This document shows positions 35,307 through 43,074 of a stretch of DNA of 64,000 nucleotides, in pieces (the stretch's first letter is position 1; the number at the start of each line of letters is the position of its first letter). The notes under the pieces were generated by a model, which saw only the letters and a program-made list of their open reading frames with translations, was not told the DNA's origin and made no database searches. This stretch comes from Corynebacterium gottingense (GTDB lineage: Bacteria > Actinomycetota > Actinomycetes > Mycobacteriales > Mycobacteriaceae), in the NCBI RefSeq assembly GCF_003693265.1, contig NZ_RDRE01000004.1, positions 1 to 64,000 on the forward strand, written 5' to 3'. The position numbers were made by a program, and so were the translations under genes.

Positions 35307-37199
35307 TTAGGCGCGCGAGGCGCGGTCGTTGAGCTCGCGGCGCGCCTGCTCCAGCGCCACGAGGTCCGAGAACAGGGCGTTGTAGGCCTCCGGCTCCTCG
35401 GCGGGGCGCATGCGCTGGAGCTGGGACTTCAGCTGCGCGATCTGGTCGCCCACGCGCGTCTCCTGCAGGCGTGAGAGCACGGAGTCGACGTAGCGGTCCA
35501 TGTCGTCGGCGTGGATCGGCTCGACGGCGAGCTCGGAGACGAAGTTGCGGCCGGCCAGGTCGCGCATCTCCGCGGCGACGGCGGCGAGGAAGTTCGCGCC
35601 GTGCTCGGTGGCGGAGGCGACGCCGCCCGCGCTGGCGATGGCCTCGCGGACCTGGCGGTAGGCGTCGTTGGTGAACGCGTCCGGGTTGATGCCCTCGAAG
35701 TAGGTGCCCGCCTTGTCCGGGTATTGCAGCGCGATCTTCAGCGCCTCGCGCTGCGGCCACAGGAGCGGGTCCTGCGGGTTCGGCGGTTGCAGGGCCGGGG
35801 GCTGGCCGGGGGCCGGTTCGGAGCCGGAGGGGGTGGGGCGGGGGCGTCGGTTGGGTTTCTGGGGGCGTCGAGAAGCACTCCGCACCTGGTCGAGCACCTC
35901 GTCCGGGTTGGGCCAACCGACCCAGCCCGCGAGGCGGCGCGCGTACTCCTGCTGCAGGACGGTGTCCTTGATGGAGGCAACGACGGGGACGGTGCGGCGC
36001 AGCGCCTGCACGCGGCCCTCGGCGGAGTCGAGCGAGTAGTCGGCGAGCAGGGATTCGATGACGAACTCGAACATGGGCACGCGCTTGGCCACCAGGTCGC
36101 GCAGCGCCACGTCGCCGCGGGCCAGGCGCAGGTCGCACGGGTCCATCCCGTCCGGCGCGACGGAGACGAAGGACTGCCCCGTGAACTGCTGGTTGCCCTC
36201 GAAGGCGCGCATGGCCGCCTTCTGGCCGGCCTCGTCGCCGTCGAAGGTGTAGATGAGCTCGCCGCGGAAGTAGCTGTCGTCCAGCATGTGGCGGCGGATC
36301 GCGGAGAGGTGGTCCGCGCCGAACGCCGTGCCGCACGCCGCCACGGCGGTGGTCACGCCCGCCGCGTGCATGGCCATAACGTCCGTGTAGCCCTCCACGA
36401 TCACGGTCTGGTGCCGCTCCGAGATGTCGCGTTTGGCCAGGTCCAGGCCGAACAGCACCTTCGACTTGTGGTACAGGAGCGTGTCCTGCGTGTTCATGTA
36501 CTTGCCCATCGGGTCGTCGTCGAAGAGCTTGCGGGCGCCGAAGCCGATGGTGTTGCCGGCGGCGTCCTTGATCGGCCAGATGAGGCGGCGGCGGAACTTG
36601 TCGATGGGTCCGCGGCGGCCCATGGAGGAAATGCCGGCGTCGATAAGCTCCTGCACCTCGAAGCCGCGGCGGAGCAGGTGCTTCGTCAGGGTGTCCCAAC
36701 CGTCGGGCGCGTAGCCGCACTCGAAGCGGTAGATGAGCTCCTTGTCAAAGCCACGCTCAAGCAGGAAATTGCGGCCCGGCTCAGCCTCCGGGGTCTCGAG
36801 CTGCTCGCGGTAGAACTCGTGCGCCGCCTTGTTCGCGGCCAGGAGGCGCTGGCGGGTGCCGGGCTTGACGTCGCGCGCGCCCGTGGATCCGCCCTGGTAG
36901 TTGATGTGGTAGCCGATCGTGTCCGCGACCGCCTCGACGGCTTCGGGGAACGTGAGCTGCTCCAACTCCATGAGGAAGTTGAAGACGTCGCCGCCCTTGC
37001 CGGTGGAAAAGCAGTGGTAGTAGCCGCGTGCGGGGCGGACGTGGAAGCTCGGCGTCTTCTCGTCCTTGAACGGGCTGAGTCCCTTCAGCGAGTCGTGGCC
37101 CGCCGGTTTGAGCTGGACGTACTCGCCGACGATGTCCTCGATCGCCGCGCGCTCGCGGATCGCCTCAATGTCGCTTTCCGGAATCCTGCCCCTTGCCAT
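35307..37199 (-). CDS. dnaG: DNA primase
   Basis: This is the primase that makes RNA primers for replication. The ATG at 37199 is chosen (630 residues), since the sequence from MARGRIPESDIEAIRER matches actinobacterial primases. The toprim-type core is present (VIVEGYTDVMAMHAAG, YTFDGDEAGQKAA). The N-terminal zinc-finger region reads GLSPFKDEKTPSFHV then YHCFSTGKGGD, so three of the four usual zinc ligands are replaced. The C-terminal helicase-binding part is present. It diverges from the RNase gene with only 23 bases between start codons. Confidence 0.95.
   Translation of the reverse strand: MARGRIPESDIEAIRERAAIEDIVGEYVQLKPAGHDSLKGLSPFKDEKTPSFHVRPARGYYHCFSTGKGGDVFNFLMELEQLTFPEAVEAVADTIGYHINYQGGSTGARDVKPGTRQRLLAANKAAHEFYREQLETPEAEPGRNFLLERGFDKELIYRFECGYAPDGWDTLTKHLLRRGFEVQELIDAGISSMGRRGPIDKFRRRLIWPIKDAAGNTIGFGARKLFDDDPMGKYMNTQDTLLYHKSKVLFGLDLAKRDISERHQTVIVEGYTDVMAMHAAGVTTAVAACGTAFGADHLSAIRRHMLDDSYFRGELIYTFDGDEAGQKAAMRAFEGNQQFTGQSFVSVAPDGMDPCDLRLARGDVALRDLVAKRVPMFEFVIESLLADYSLDSAEGRVQALRRTVPVVASIKDTVLQQEYARRLAGWVGWPNPDEVLDQVRSASRRPQKPNRRPRPTPSGSEPAPGQPPALQPPNPQDPLLWPQREALKIALQYPDKAGTYFEGINPDAFTNDAYRQVREAIASAGGVASATEHGANFLAAVAAEMRDLAGRNFVSELAVEPIHADDMDRYVDSVLSRLQETRVGDQIAQLKSQLQRMRPAEEPEAYNALFSDLVALEQARRELNDRASRA
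36639..36648 (+). repeat. GTCGATAAGC element 1
   Basis: Exact 10-mer, extended to GCGTCGATAAGC, within dnaG. On the coding (minus) strand it encodes LIDA. Confidence 0.6.
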
Positions 37200-37222
37200 G
37201 CGCCCAATCGTAGTGTGCAACA

Positions 37223-37624
37223 ATGCGTGGCGTGAAAAAGCTTGTCGTCGCACTCGCGGGCGTGCTCAGCGCATGCTCGCTTATCGACGCCCCCGCGTCC
37301 CCCACCATCCCAACCTGCAAAAACCTCCCGCAAGAGGCCAGCGAGACGATCTCGCTCGTGCAGCGTGGCGGGCCGTTCCCCTACCCCGACAACGACAACG
37401 CCCGCTTTGGCAACTACGAGGGCGTACTCCCCGACGAGGACTTGGGCTTCTACCGCGAGTTCACCGTGGACACGCCGGGTGTGTCACACCGCGGCGCGCG
37501 GCGCATCATCACCGGAAGCCGCGACAACGACGGCGGCGCCGGCGACGAGACCCCCGAGGTGTGGTACTACACCGCCGACCACTACGAGAGCTTCTGCCAG
37601 GTGGAGGAGGTTCAAGATGTATAG
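37223..37624 (+). CDS. Exported guanyl-specific ribonuclease (barnase/RNase Sa family)
   Basis: This 133-residue protein contains the RNase Sa core: GGPFPYPDNDNARFGNYEG, then FYREFTVDTPG, SHRGARRIITG, and YYTADHY. By family comparison the catalytic residues are Glu79, Arg90, Arg94 and His120. Cys32 and Cys125 match the single disulfide of RNase Sa. The N-terminus is a signal peptide with a lipobox-like LSAC at 15-18, so it may be a surface lipoprotein or simply secreted. An internal GTG at 37232 is an equally possible start. It overlaps the barstar gene by eight bases. Confidence 0.88.
   Translation: MRGVKKLVVALAGVLSACSLIDAPASPTIPTCKNLPQEASETISLVQRGGPFPYPDNDNARFGNYEGVLPDEDLGFYREFTVDTPGVSHRGARRIITGSRDNDGGAGDETPEVWYYTADHYESFCQVEEVQDV
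37279..37288 (-). repeat. GTCGATAAGC element 2
   Basis: Exact reverse-complement copy near the end of the RNase signal peptide, encoding LIDAP; extends to GCGTCGATAAGC. Confidence 0.6.
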
Positions 37625-37880
37625 GACAGGACACGGACGCAACCGAAACCCGGTGCTGCTCACCGCGCCGGTGCACACGGTCGCGGACGTTGCCGGGGCG
37701 ATCTCCGTCGCGGTGTTCGGGCCCGAGCGCCCGGCGCCGCGCAACCTCGACGGCCTCGCCGACCTGCTGCGCGAGGCGCGGCCGGCGCGCGTCGTCGCCT
37801 GCGACTGGCACCTGCCGGCGGATGAGACGCGCAAGGTCGCGGCCGTCTTCCGCGACAACCGCGTCGAGCTGGTGCGCTAG
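37617..37880 (+). CDS. Barstar-like RNase inhibitor
   Basis: This 87-residue cytoplasmic protein starts at the ATG at 37617, inside the end of the RNase gene. The central PAPRNLDGLADLLREARPA corresponds to the NLDALWDCL helix of barstar, keeping both aspartates (the second is the residue that blocks the RNase active site), while the tryptophan between them is alanine. The C-terminus is shorter than in barstar. Its place directly behind the RNase shows that it protects the producer from the enzyme before export. Confidence 0.82.
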   Translation: MYRTGHGRNRNPVLLTAPVHTVADVAGAISVAVFGPERPAPRNLDGLADLLREARPARVVACDWHLPADETRKVAAVFRDNRVELVR

Positions 37881-38732
37881 CTAGACCTGGATGTTCGCGA
37901 GGTCCGAGAGGTCCGGGAACTCCGGCAGCGCGATGCCGAGCTGGGGACCCACCGCGGCCACGGTCGCGAGCGACACGCCGAGCGCCGCAAGCAGCGAGAA
38001 GACGACGACGCCGGCGGTCGCGCCTGCCGACGACGCCTCGCCCCGGTGGGGCTGCGAGCTGCCCGGCGCGGGCGCGCTCTGCACGGGATCCGCAGTGGGC
38101 AGGTCGACGTTAGCCAGCTTCGCGCTACCGGCAAGCAGGTTGTGGCAGCGCAGCTCCGCCTGCTCGAGCGCCTGGTGGTAGGCCAGGCGGTCGTTGAAGT
38201 ACTTGCCGGTGGCGTCATTTTGCAGCACGTACGCCAGCGAATCCGCCTTTTCCTTGGCCAGCCCGGGGAACGCGGCCTGCAGCTGCTGCGTCAGCGAGCG
38301 CCCGTTTTCGCGGTCCCCCGCAGTGGTGGTGGCCGTGGTATCGGCGACGTTGACGGTGCCCAGGCCCGCGACCGCCTCGGCGGTCGGGCCGAACGGGACG
38401 TCGGCGGCGGCTTCGGACCCGCGCACCGCCAGGTAGTGCTCCGCCAGGCTGCGGGGCATGACCTTCTGCAGGAGGTCGAGGTCGTTGTAGGCGCTGGCCT
38501 CGGGGTAGACGTCCTCGATGGCGCGGACCCACGTGCCGGCGATCCGCTTGCCGCCCAGGTCCTTTTCCTCGCTCTTGAAGGAGTCGGCGTAGGCGCGCTC
38601 GGCGGCGGTCATCGTGAGCGTGCAGGACGCCTCGCCCTTGGGCGCGAGCTCCGCGGCCGTGGCGTGCGGGGCGACAAGGGCTGCGGCGGCGAGGGCCGCG
38701 GCGGAGAAGGCGGGGAGGTATGAAGTGCGCAT
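37881..38732 (-). CDS. Secreted protein with C-terminal membrane anchor
   Basis: The start at the ATG at 38732 (283 residues) has AGAAAGGA 11-18 bases upstream; an upstream start would add a hydrophilic extension before the signal peptide. The signal peptide ends near HATAAEL. The mature part is helical with two cysteines (in ASCTLTM and LRCHNLL). A proline-rich linker leads to a hydrophobic span at about 238-258 and the tail GPQLGIALPEF...NIQV, partly like the tails of the proteins at 26460 and 27172. It converges with the barstar gene with no bases between stop codons. Its function is unknown. Confidence 0.65.
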   Translation of the reverse strand: MRTSYLPAFSAAALAAAALVAPHATAAELAPKGEASCTLTMTAAERAYADSFKSEEKDLGGKRIAGTWVRAIEDVYPEASAYNDLDLLQKVMPRSLAEHYLAVRGSEAAADVPFGPTAEAVAGLGTVNVADTTATTTAGDRENGRSLTQQLQAAFPGLAKEKADSLAYVLQNDATGKYFNDRLAYHQALEQAELRCHNLLAGSAKLANVDLPTADPVQSAPAPGSSQPHRGEASSAGATAGVVVFSLLAALGVSLATVAAVGPQLGIALPEFPDLSDLANIQV

Positions 38733-38876
38733 GGTGCGTGTCCTTTCTGTGAGCCGTCTACTTGTTGTATCGGGAGTTGCGGTAGGAGCGTAACGGTGGC
38801 TGTGGCCAAGTTGCATGTTCCAGGGACGGCTTTAAGGTGTGAGATATTACATTTGTATCTCTCAAAGGAGTCACGC

Positions 38877-40112
38877 ATGCGTAGTCGTACCGTCATCGCG
38901 TTAGGGGTCTCAGCCTCGATCGCGCTCTCGCCAGTCACAGCCACTGCAGACCCGAGTGCTGCGGTTCCGGTCACGGTCGGCCAGAACGGCACTTCGCTTC
39001 ACGTAGGCGATGTAACGGTGCCGGTTACGGCGGCTGTCGCCGCCGTTGCCGGTATCGGCGTGCTCATAGGCGGCGCGCTCACTGTAGCCATTCAGGTGCT
39101 TCTGGCCGCAGGGGCAGAGAAGAACGAAGAGGGAGTGTCATCCAGCGATCTCCCAAGTGCAGAGTACGTCAGTCGTTTTGACTTCAGTGCGACTGAGCAT
39201 GACCCCGCGATCGGCGGGCTCAGCGGCATGGATCAGCTCGAGGATGGGCGATACATCGCAATTTCCGATGACAAGCATGAACACGGCCCTATCCGCGCAT
39301 ACATCTTCACTACTCAGGATCATCGCAGGTTCGCGCATGAAGGTGAGGTGCGCCTCACGCTTCCTGACGGCTCCGACTACACCGAATTCATCGACGCGGA
39401 AGAGATTCGCCAGCTGCCCAATGGCAACTTGTTGTGGACCACCGAGGGAGACGCGCGCGAGGGACAGGTCGCTCCACCGCAACTGATTGAGTCGACCGCT
39501 GCTGGTCGCGAAGTCCGCCGAATCAATCCACCCGCATACCACTTCCCCGATGGACACGACACGAAGGGCATCCACCACAACAACGGACCGGAAGCAATGA
39601 CATTGGCGGATGGTGGTACAACCGCGCTGACAATCAATGAGAATGCGCTCGCGCAAGACGGGACCAGCAACGATCCGAAGCACAGCTCAGTCAATCGCAT
39701 CACCGAATATAACCTGGCCAACGGAAACGCCACTCACGAGTACGCGGTACGCGCGAACCCCGGTCGCGGAATCACATCCGTGCTCGAGGCAGAAGACGGG
39801 TCGCTCTATGTCCTTGAGCGCGGGTTCTACCCTGAGCTGGGAAAAAGCGGCGAAGTCCGCGGAGAGATTTACCGACTCACACTCAGCGGCGCGGACGATG
39901 TTCTCGGCAAGGACACGCTCGACGGGACTGAGCAGCTCGCAACTAAAGAATTGGTGTACGACTTCGCCGACAACCCACCGCAGCCCGACAACGTCGAGGC
40001 ACTTTCATGGGGGCCAATGCTGGATGACGGCCGCCGTACCCTCCACATTGCTGTCGACGACAATTTCAACGACACACAGTCAACACTATTTCACACAGTT
40101 CTTGTGCCGTAA
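38877..40112 (+). CDS. Secreted phytase-like / esterase-like beta-propeller protein
   Basis: The ATG at 38877, with AAAGGAG before it, gives 411 residues. A signal peptide (to about residue 25, TATAD) is followed by a short region with one hydrophobic segment (VAAVAGIGVLIGGALTVA, about 54-71), then a phytase-like domain (PF13449 type) from about 95: IGGLSGMDQLEDGRYIAISDD, EEIRQLPNGNLLWTTEGD, NNGPEAMTLADGG and GSLYVLERGF. Its substrate is unknown. The N-terminal segment resembles that of the 762-residue protein at 59178-61466. Expected location is outside the membrane, anchored by the hydrophobic segment. Confidence 0.75.
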   Translation: MRSRTVIALGVSASIALSPVTATADPSAAVPVTVGQNGTSLHVGDVTVPVTAAVAAVAGIGVLIGGALTVAIQVLLAAGAEKNEEGVSSSDLPSAEYVSRFDFSATEHDPAIGGLSGMDQLEDGRYIAISDDKHEHGPIRAYIFTTQDHRRFAHEGEVRLTLPDGSDYTEFIDAEEIRQLPNGNLLWTTEGDAREGQVAPPQLIESTAAGREVRRINPPAYHFPDGHDTKGIHHNNGPEAMTLADGGTTALTINENALAQDGTSNDPKHSSVNRITEYNLANGNATHEYAVRANPGRGITSVLEAEDGSLYVLERGFYPELGKSGEVRGEIYRLTLSGADDVLGKDTLDGTEQLATKELVYDFADNPPQPDNVEALSWGPMLDDGRRTLHIAVDDNFNDTQSTLFHTVLVP

Positions 40113-40145
40113 GGGGGCGGGGGAGCGTCGATAAGCAACGCCCCC
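40113..40145 (+). terminator. Hairpin after the phytase-like gene, containing a GTCGATAAGC copy
   Basis: GGGGGCG at 40113-40119 pairs with CGCCCCC at 40139-40145 directly after the stop codon. The loop contains the exact 10-mer GTCGATAAGC at 40127-40136. The T-tract is weak, so termination is likely but not certain. Confidence 0.5.
40127..40136 (+). repeat. GTCGATAAGC element 3
   Basis: Exact non-coding copy in the loop of the hairpin after the phytase-like gene. Confidence 0.6.
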
Positions 40146-40174
40146 CACTTTGCACCACGCCGTGTGATGTGTGG

Positions 40175-40194
40175 CATACTTCTCACAGTTGTGA
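40175..40194 (+). promoter_or_regulatory. Possible cstA promoter element and palindrome
   Basis: CATACT at 40175-40180, preceded by TGTGG, resembles an extended -10 box. The perfect palindrome TCACAGTTGTGA occupies 40183-40194. Its half-sites TCACA and TGTGA are those of CRP/GlxR sites, but the order is everted compared with TGTGA-N6-TCACA. The regulator is unknown; position fits repression of cstA. Confidence 0.3.
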
Positions 40195-40221
40195 CACGAA
40201 CCACGGAAAGAAAGTTGGCGT

Positions 40222-41907
40222 ATGAACTCGTTACTCCTTGTCATCATCGGACTCGCCATGATGGTGGCCGGTTACCTGCTGTATTCCAGGTTCCTCGGCC
40301 GCAGCGTGTTCAAGCTGTCGGACGCGTTCCGCACGCCGGCGCACACCATGGAAGACGGCGTGGACTACGTGCCCACGAACAAGTACGTGCTGTGGGGGCA
40401 CCACTTCACCTCCGTGGCGGGCGCGGCACCGATCATCGGACCGGCCGTTGCCGTGATCTGGGGCTGGCTGCCGGCGTTTTTGTGGGTCACGCTCGGCACC
40501 GTGTTCTTTGCGGGGATGCACGACTTGGGGGCGCTGTGGGCGTCGCAAAGGCACAAGGGCCAGTCGATCGGCACGCTGTCCGGGCGCTACATCGGCGCGC
40601 GCGGGCGCAACCTCTTCCTCGTGGTCATTTTCCTGCTGCTGCTCATGGTGAACACCGCGTTCGCCGTGGTGATTTCGAACCTGCTCATCGCCACGCCGTC
40701 GGCGGTCATCCCCACGTGGGGCGCGATTATCGTCGCCGTCCTGATCGGCCAGGCGATTTACCGCCTCAAGTGGAACCTGCCGCTGGTCTCGCTGGTCGGC
40801 GTGGCCGCGCTCTACGCGCTCATCGTGCTCGGCGACCGCTTCCCCGTCGCCCTGCCCGAAACCGTCATGGGCATCCCGGACCGAGGCGTGTGGATCATCC
40901 TGCTGTTTGTCTACGCCTTCATCGCCTCGCTGCTGCCGGTGTGGGTCCTGCTGCAGCCGCGCGACTACATCAACGGCCTGCAGCTGTTCGTCGGCCTTAT
41001 CATCCTGTACGGCTCGTTCTTCATCGTCCGCCCGGAGATCGTCGCGCCGACGCTCAATGACGCCGTCCCCGCCGGCACCCCGAGCATCTTCCCGCTCCTG
41101 TTCGTCACCATCGCGTGCGGCGCCGTCTCCGGCTTCCACGGCATCGTCGCCTCGGGCACGTCAGCCAAGCAGCTGGACAAGGAGACGGACGCGCGCTTCG
41201 TCGGCTACTTCGGCGCCGTCGGCGAGGGCCTGCTCTCCCTGGGCACCATCGTGGCCACCACCGCCGGATACAAGACGCTCGCCGACTGGGAAAGCGTGTA
41301 CAACGAGTGGAACGCCGGCGGCGTCAACGCGTTCGTCGAGGGCGGCGGCGCGCTCATGAACGAGGGCCTCGGCATCCCGACGTCCCTGTCCGCCACCATC
41401 CTGGCCACAATGGCCGTCCTGTTCGCCGCTACCACCATGGACTCCGGCGTGCGACTGCAGCGCATGGTCGTCGGCGAGATCGCCGAGATCATGGGCGTGA
41501 AGCTCTCCGGCCTGGTCGCCACCATCATCGCCGTCGGCGCCGCACTGGGCCTGACGTTCTCCACCGGCATGGACGGCTCCGGCGGCATGATCATCTGGCC
41601 GCTGTTCGGCACCACCAACCAGCTCATGGCCGGCCTCACCCTGTCCGTCCTGGTAGTCATCCTGACCAAGCTGCGCCGCCCCACCCTGCCGCTGCTCATC
41701 CCGCTGGTGTTTGTCACCCTCATGTCGCTCTGGGCCGCCGTGCTGCAGCTGCGCACGCTCTTTGAGGCCGGCAACTGGCTGCTGCTGGGCATCGACGTCG
41801 TCATCATTGTTGCGGCCGTGTGGGTGGTGGTTGAGGCGGTGGCGTCGATTAGCAAGGCGCGCCGCGAGCCCGCGATGACCTGGGACGACGAGTATGCAAC
41901 TGCTTAA
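40222..41907 (+). CDS. cstA: Carbon starvation protein / pyruvate-type transporter of the CstA family
   Basis: This 561-residue membrane protein has many hydrophobic spans. It begins LLLVIIGLAMMVAGYLLYSRFLG and carries the CstA signature regions YVPTNKYVLWGHHFTSVAG and GAAPIIGPAVAVIWGW, plus FHGIVASGTSAKQL. CstA proteins take up peptides or pyruvate when carbon is scarce. The gene leads a plus-strand operon: the next gene starts 14 bases before its stop, and the ATPase gene follows in turn with overlap. A possible promoter and palindrome lie upstream. Confidence 0.92.
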   Translation: MNSLLLVIIGLAMMVAGYLLYSRFLGRSVFKLSDAFRTPAHTMEDGVDYVPTNKYVLWGHHFTSVAGAAPIIGPAVAVIWGWLPAFLWVTLGTVFFAGMHDLGALWASQRHKGQSIGTLSGRYIGARGRNLFLVVIFLLLLMVNTAFAVVISNLLIATPSAVIPTWGAIIVAVLIGQAIYRLKWNLPLVSLVGVAALYALIVLGDRFPVALPETVMGIPDRGVWIILLFVYAFIASLLPVWVLLQPRDYINGLQLFVGLIILYGSFFIVRPEIVAPTLNDAVPAGTPSIFPLLFVTIACGAVSGFHGIVASGTSAKQLDKETDARFVGYFGAVGEGLLSLGTIVATTAGYKTLADWESVYNEWNAGGVNAFVEGGGALMNEGLGIPTSLSATILATMAVLFAATTMDSGVRLQRMVVGEIAEIMGVKLSGLVATIIAVGAALGLTFSTGMDGSGGMIIWPLFGTTNQLMAGLTLSVLVVILTKLRRPTLPLLIPLVFVTLMSLWAAVLQLRTLFEAGNWLLLGIDVVIIVAAVWVVVEAVASISKARREPAMTWDDEYATA

Positions 41908-42148
41908 GCGCCTCGGGGCGGGCCTCAGCGAGTTCTACCAGGCGCCGTACCGCCGCGAGTTCGCCCGCGCAGCCCGCGAGGAGGACGACCTGTTTACGCT
42001 GCTCGTGGCGTCGGAAACGCTCGGCATCCCCAACCCGGCCAGCTACTACACGCTCGAGTTGCTGCCGCTGCTGTACGACGACTTCCACGCCTGGCACACC
42101 CGCATGGGCATGGAACGCTCACCACTCGACGGGATCTCATGCTGCTAG
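41894..42148 (+). CDS. Cory-CC-star family small protein
   Basis: This 84-residue protein ends in Cys-Cys immediately before the stop codon (DGISCC), the feature for which the cory-CC-star family of corynebacteria is named. It has no signal peptide or membrane span; the body is helical, with LSEFYQAPYRREFARAAREE near the start. It overlaps cstA by 14 bases and the ArsA-like gene by 10, so the three are translationally coupled. In other bacteria CstA genes are followed by a different small protein (YbdD type), so this one may be its functional replacement. A cysteine-based metal or lipid attachment is conceivable. Function is unknown. Confidence 0.85.
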   Translation: MQLLKRLGAGLSEFYQAPYRREFARAAREEDDLFTLLVASETLGIPNPASYYTLELLPLLYDDFHAWHTRMGMERSPLDGISCC

Positions 42149-43068
42149 ACGCACCAGTCATGTTCTTCGGCGGCAAAGGCGGCGTGGGCAAAACCACCAT
42201 CTCCGCCGCCACCGCCGTGCGTCTTGCCGCGCGCGGTCGCCGCGTCTTGCTCGTTTCCACCGACCCCGCCCACAATCTCGGCCACATCTGGGGCGAGGCG
42301 CTTCACGACGCCCCCGTCACCCTCGAGCCACGCCTCGACGCCATCGAGCTCGACCCGGCCGCCATCACGCAGCAGCACCTGCGCGCCGTCGGCGACTCCA
42401 TGCGCGCGATGATGCCGGAGCGCCTCCACCGCGAAGTGGACCGGCACCTGGAAATGTCGCGCCACTCCCCCGGCATGCACGAGGCGGCGCTGCTCGAGCG
42501 CATCGCCGACCTGGTTGCTGGGTCCGAATACGACAACCTCATCCTCGACACCGCGCCCTCCGGCCACACCTCCCGCCTCGTGGCGCTGCCGGAGCTCATG
42601 GCCGCCTACACTGACGGGCTGCTCGAGCGGCGCGACAAGTCGGACAAGTTCAGCGACCTCGTCCGCGGCATGGGCGGCTCGAGCATCGGCGGCTCGCCCG
42701 TCGACCGCCGCAACCAGCAGATCCGCGCCACGCTGCTCGCCCGTCGCCGCAAGTTCGAGCGCCTGCGCGCCATGCTCACCGATCCCACCAAGTGCGTTTT
42801 CCACATCGTGCTCACCGCCGAGCGCCTTCCCGTGATGGAGTCGATGGAGTTCTACGAGGAGCTCACCGCAAACGGGGTGCACGTGGGAAGCGCGATTGTG
42901 AACCGGCGCACGCCGGATGAGGCGGGGACGTTTCTGGAGGGACGGCGGGGCGTGGAACAACAAGCGCTCGCGCTCTTGGACCTACCGGTGCCGGTGGTGG
43001 AGCTGCCGTGGCTCCCGGGCGAAATCGGCACGCGCGAGGCGCTCGGGCAGATCGCCGAGCGGCTCTAG
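42139..43068 (+). CDS. ArsA/GET3-family ATPase
   Basis: This 309-residue P-loop ATPase has the deviant Walker A FGGKGGVGKTT near residues 9-19, STDPAHNLGHIWG next to it, and the switch region LILDTAPSGHTSRLVALPEL. It is the single-domain form. No arsenical-binding cysteine cluster is visible, and no arsB or arsR is adjacent, so arsenite export is unlikely. The gene overlaps the cory-CC-star gene by 10 bases, which suggests that the ATPase handles that protein or the membrane transporter, as GET3 handles membrane proteins. That role is inference. Confidence 0.85.
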   Translation: MLLDAPVMFFGGKGGVGKTTISAATAVRLAARGRRVLLVSTDPAHNLGHIWGEALHDAPVTLEPRLDAIELDPAAITQQHLRAVGDSMRAMMPERLHREVDRHLEMSRHSPGMHEAALLERIADLVAGSEYDNLILDTAPSGHTSRLVALPELMAAYTDGLLERRDKSDKFSDLVRGMGGSSIGGSPVDRRNQQIRATLLARRRKFERLRAMLTDPTKCVFHIVLTAERLPVMESMEFYEELTANGVHVGSAIVNRRTPDEAGTFLEGRRGVEQQALALLDLPVPVVELPWLPGEIGTREALGQIAERL

Positions 43069-43074
43069 GCGGAG

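Noticed and set aside
42139..43068. Arsenite-efflux ATPase function
   Set aside because: No arsenic-binding cysteines, arsB or arsenic regulator nearby; the operon partners point elsewhere.
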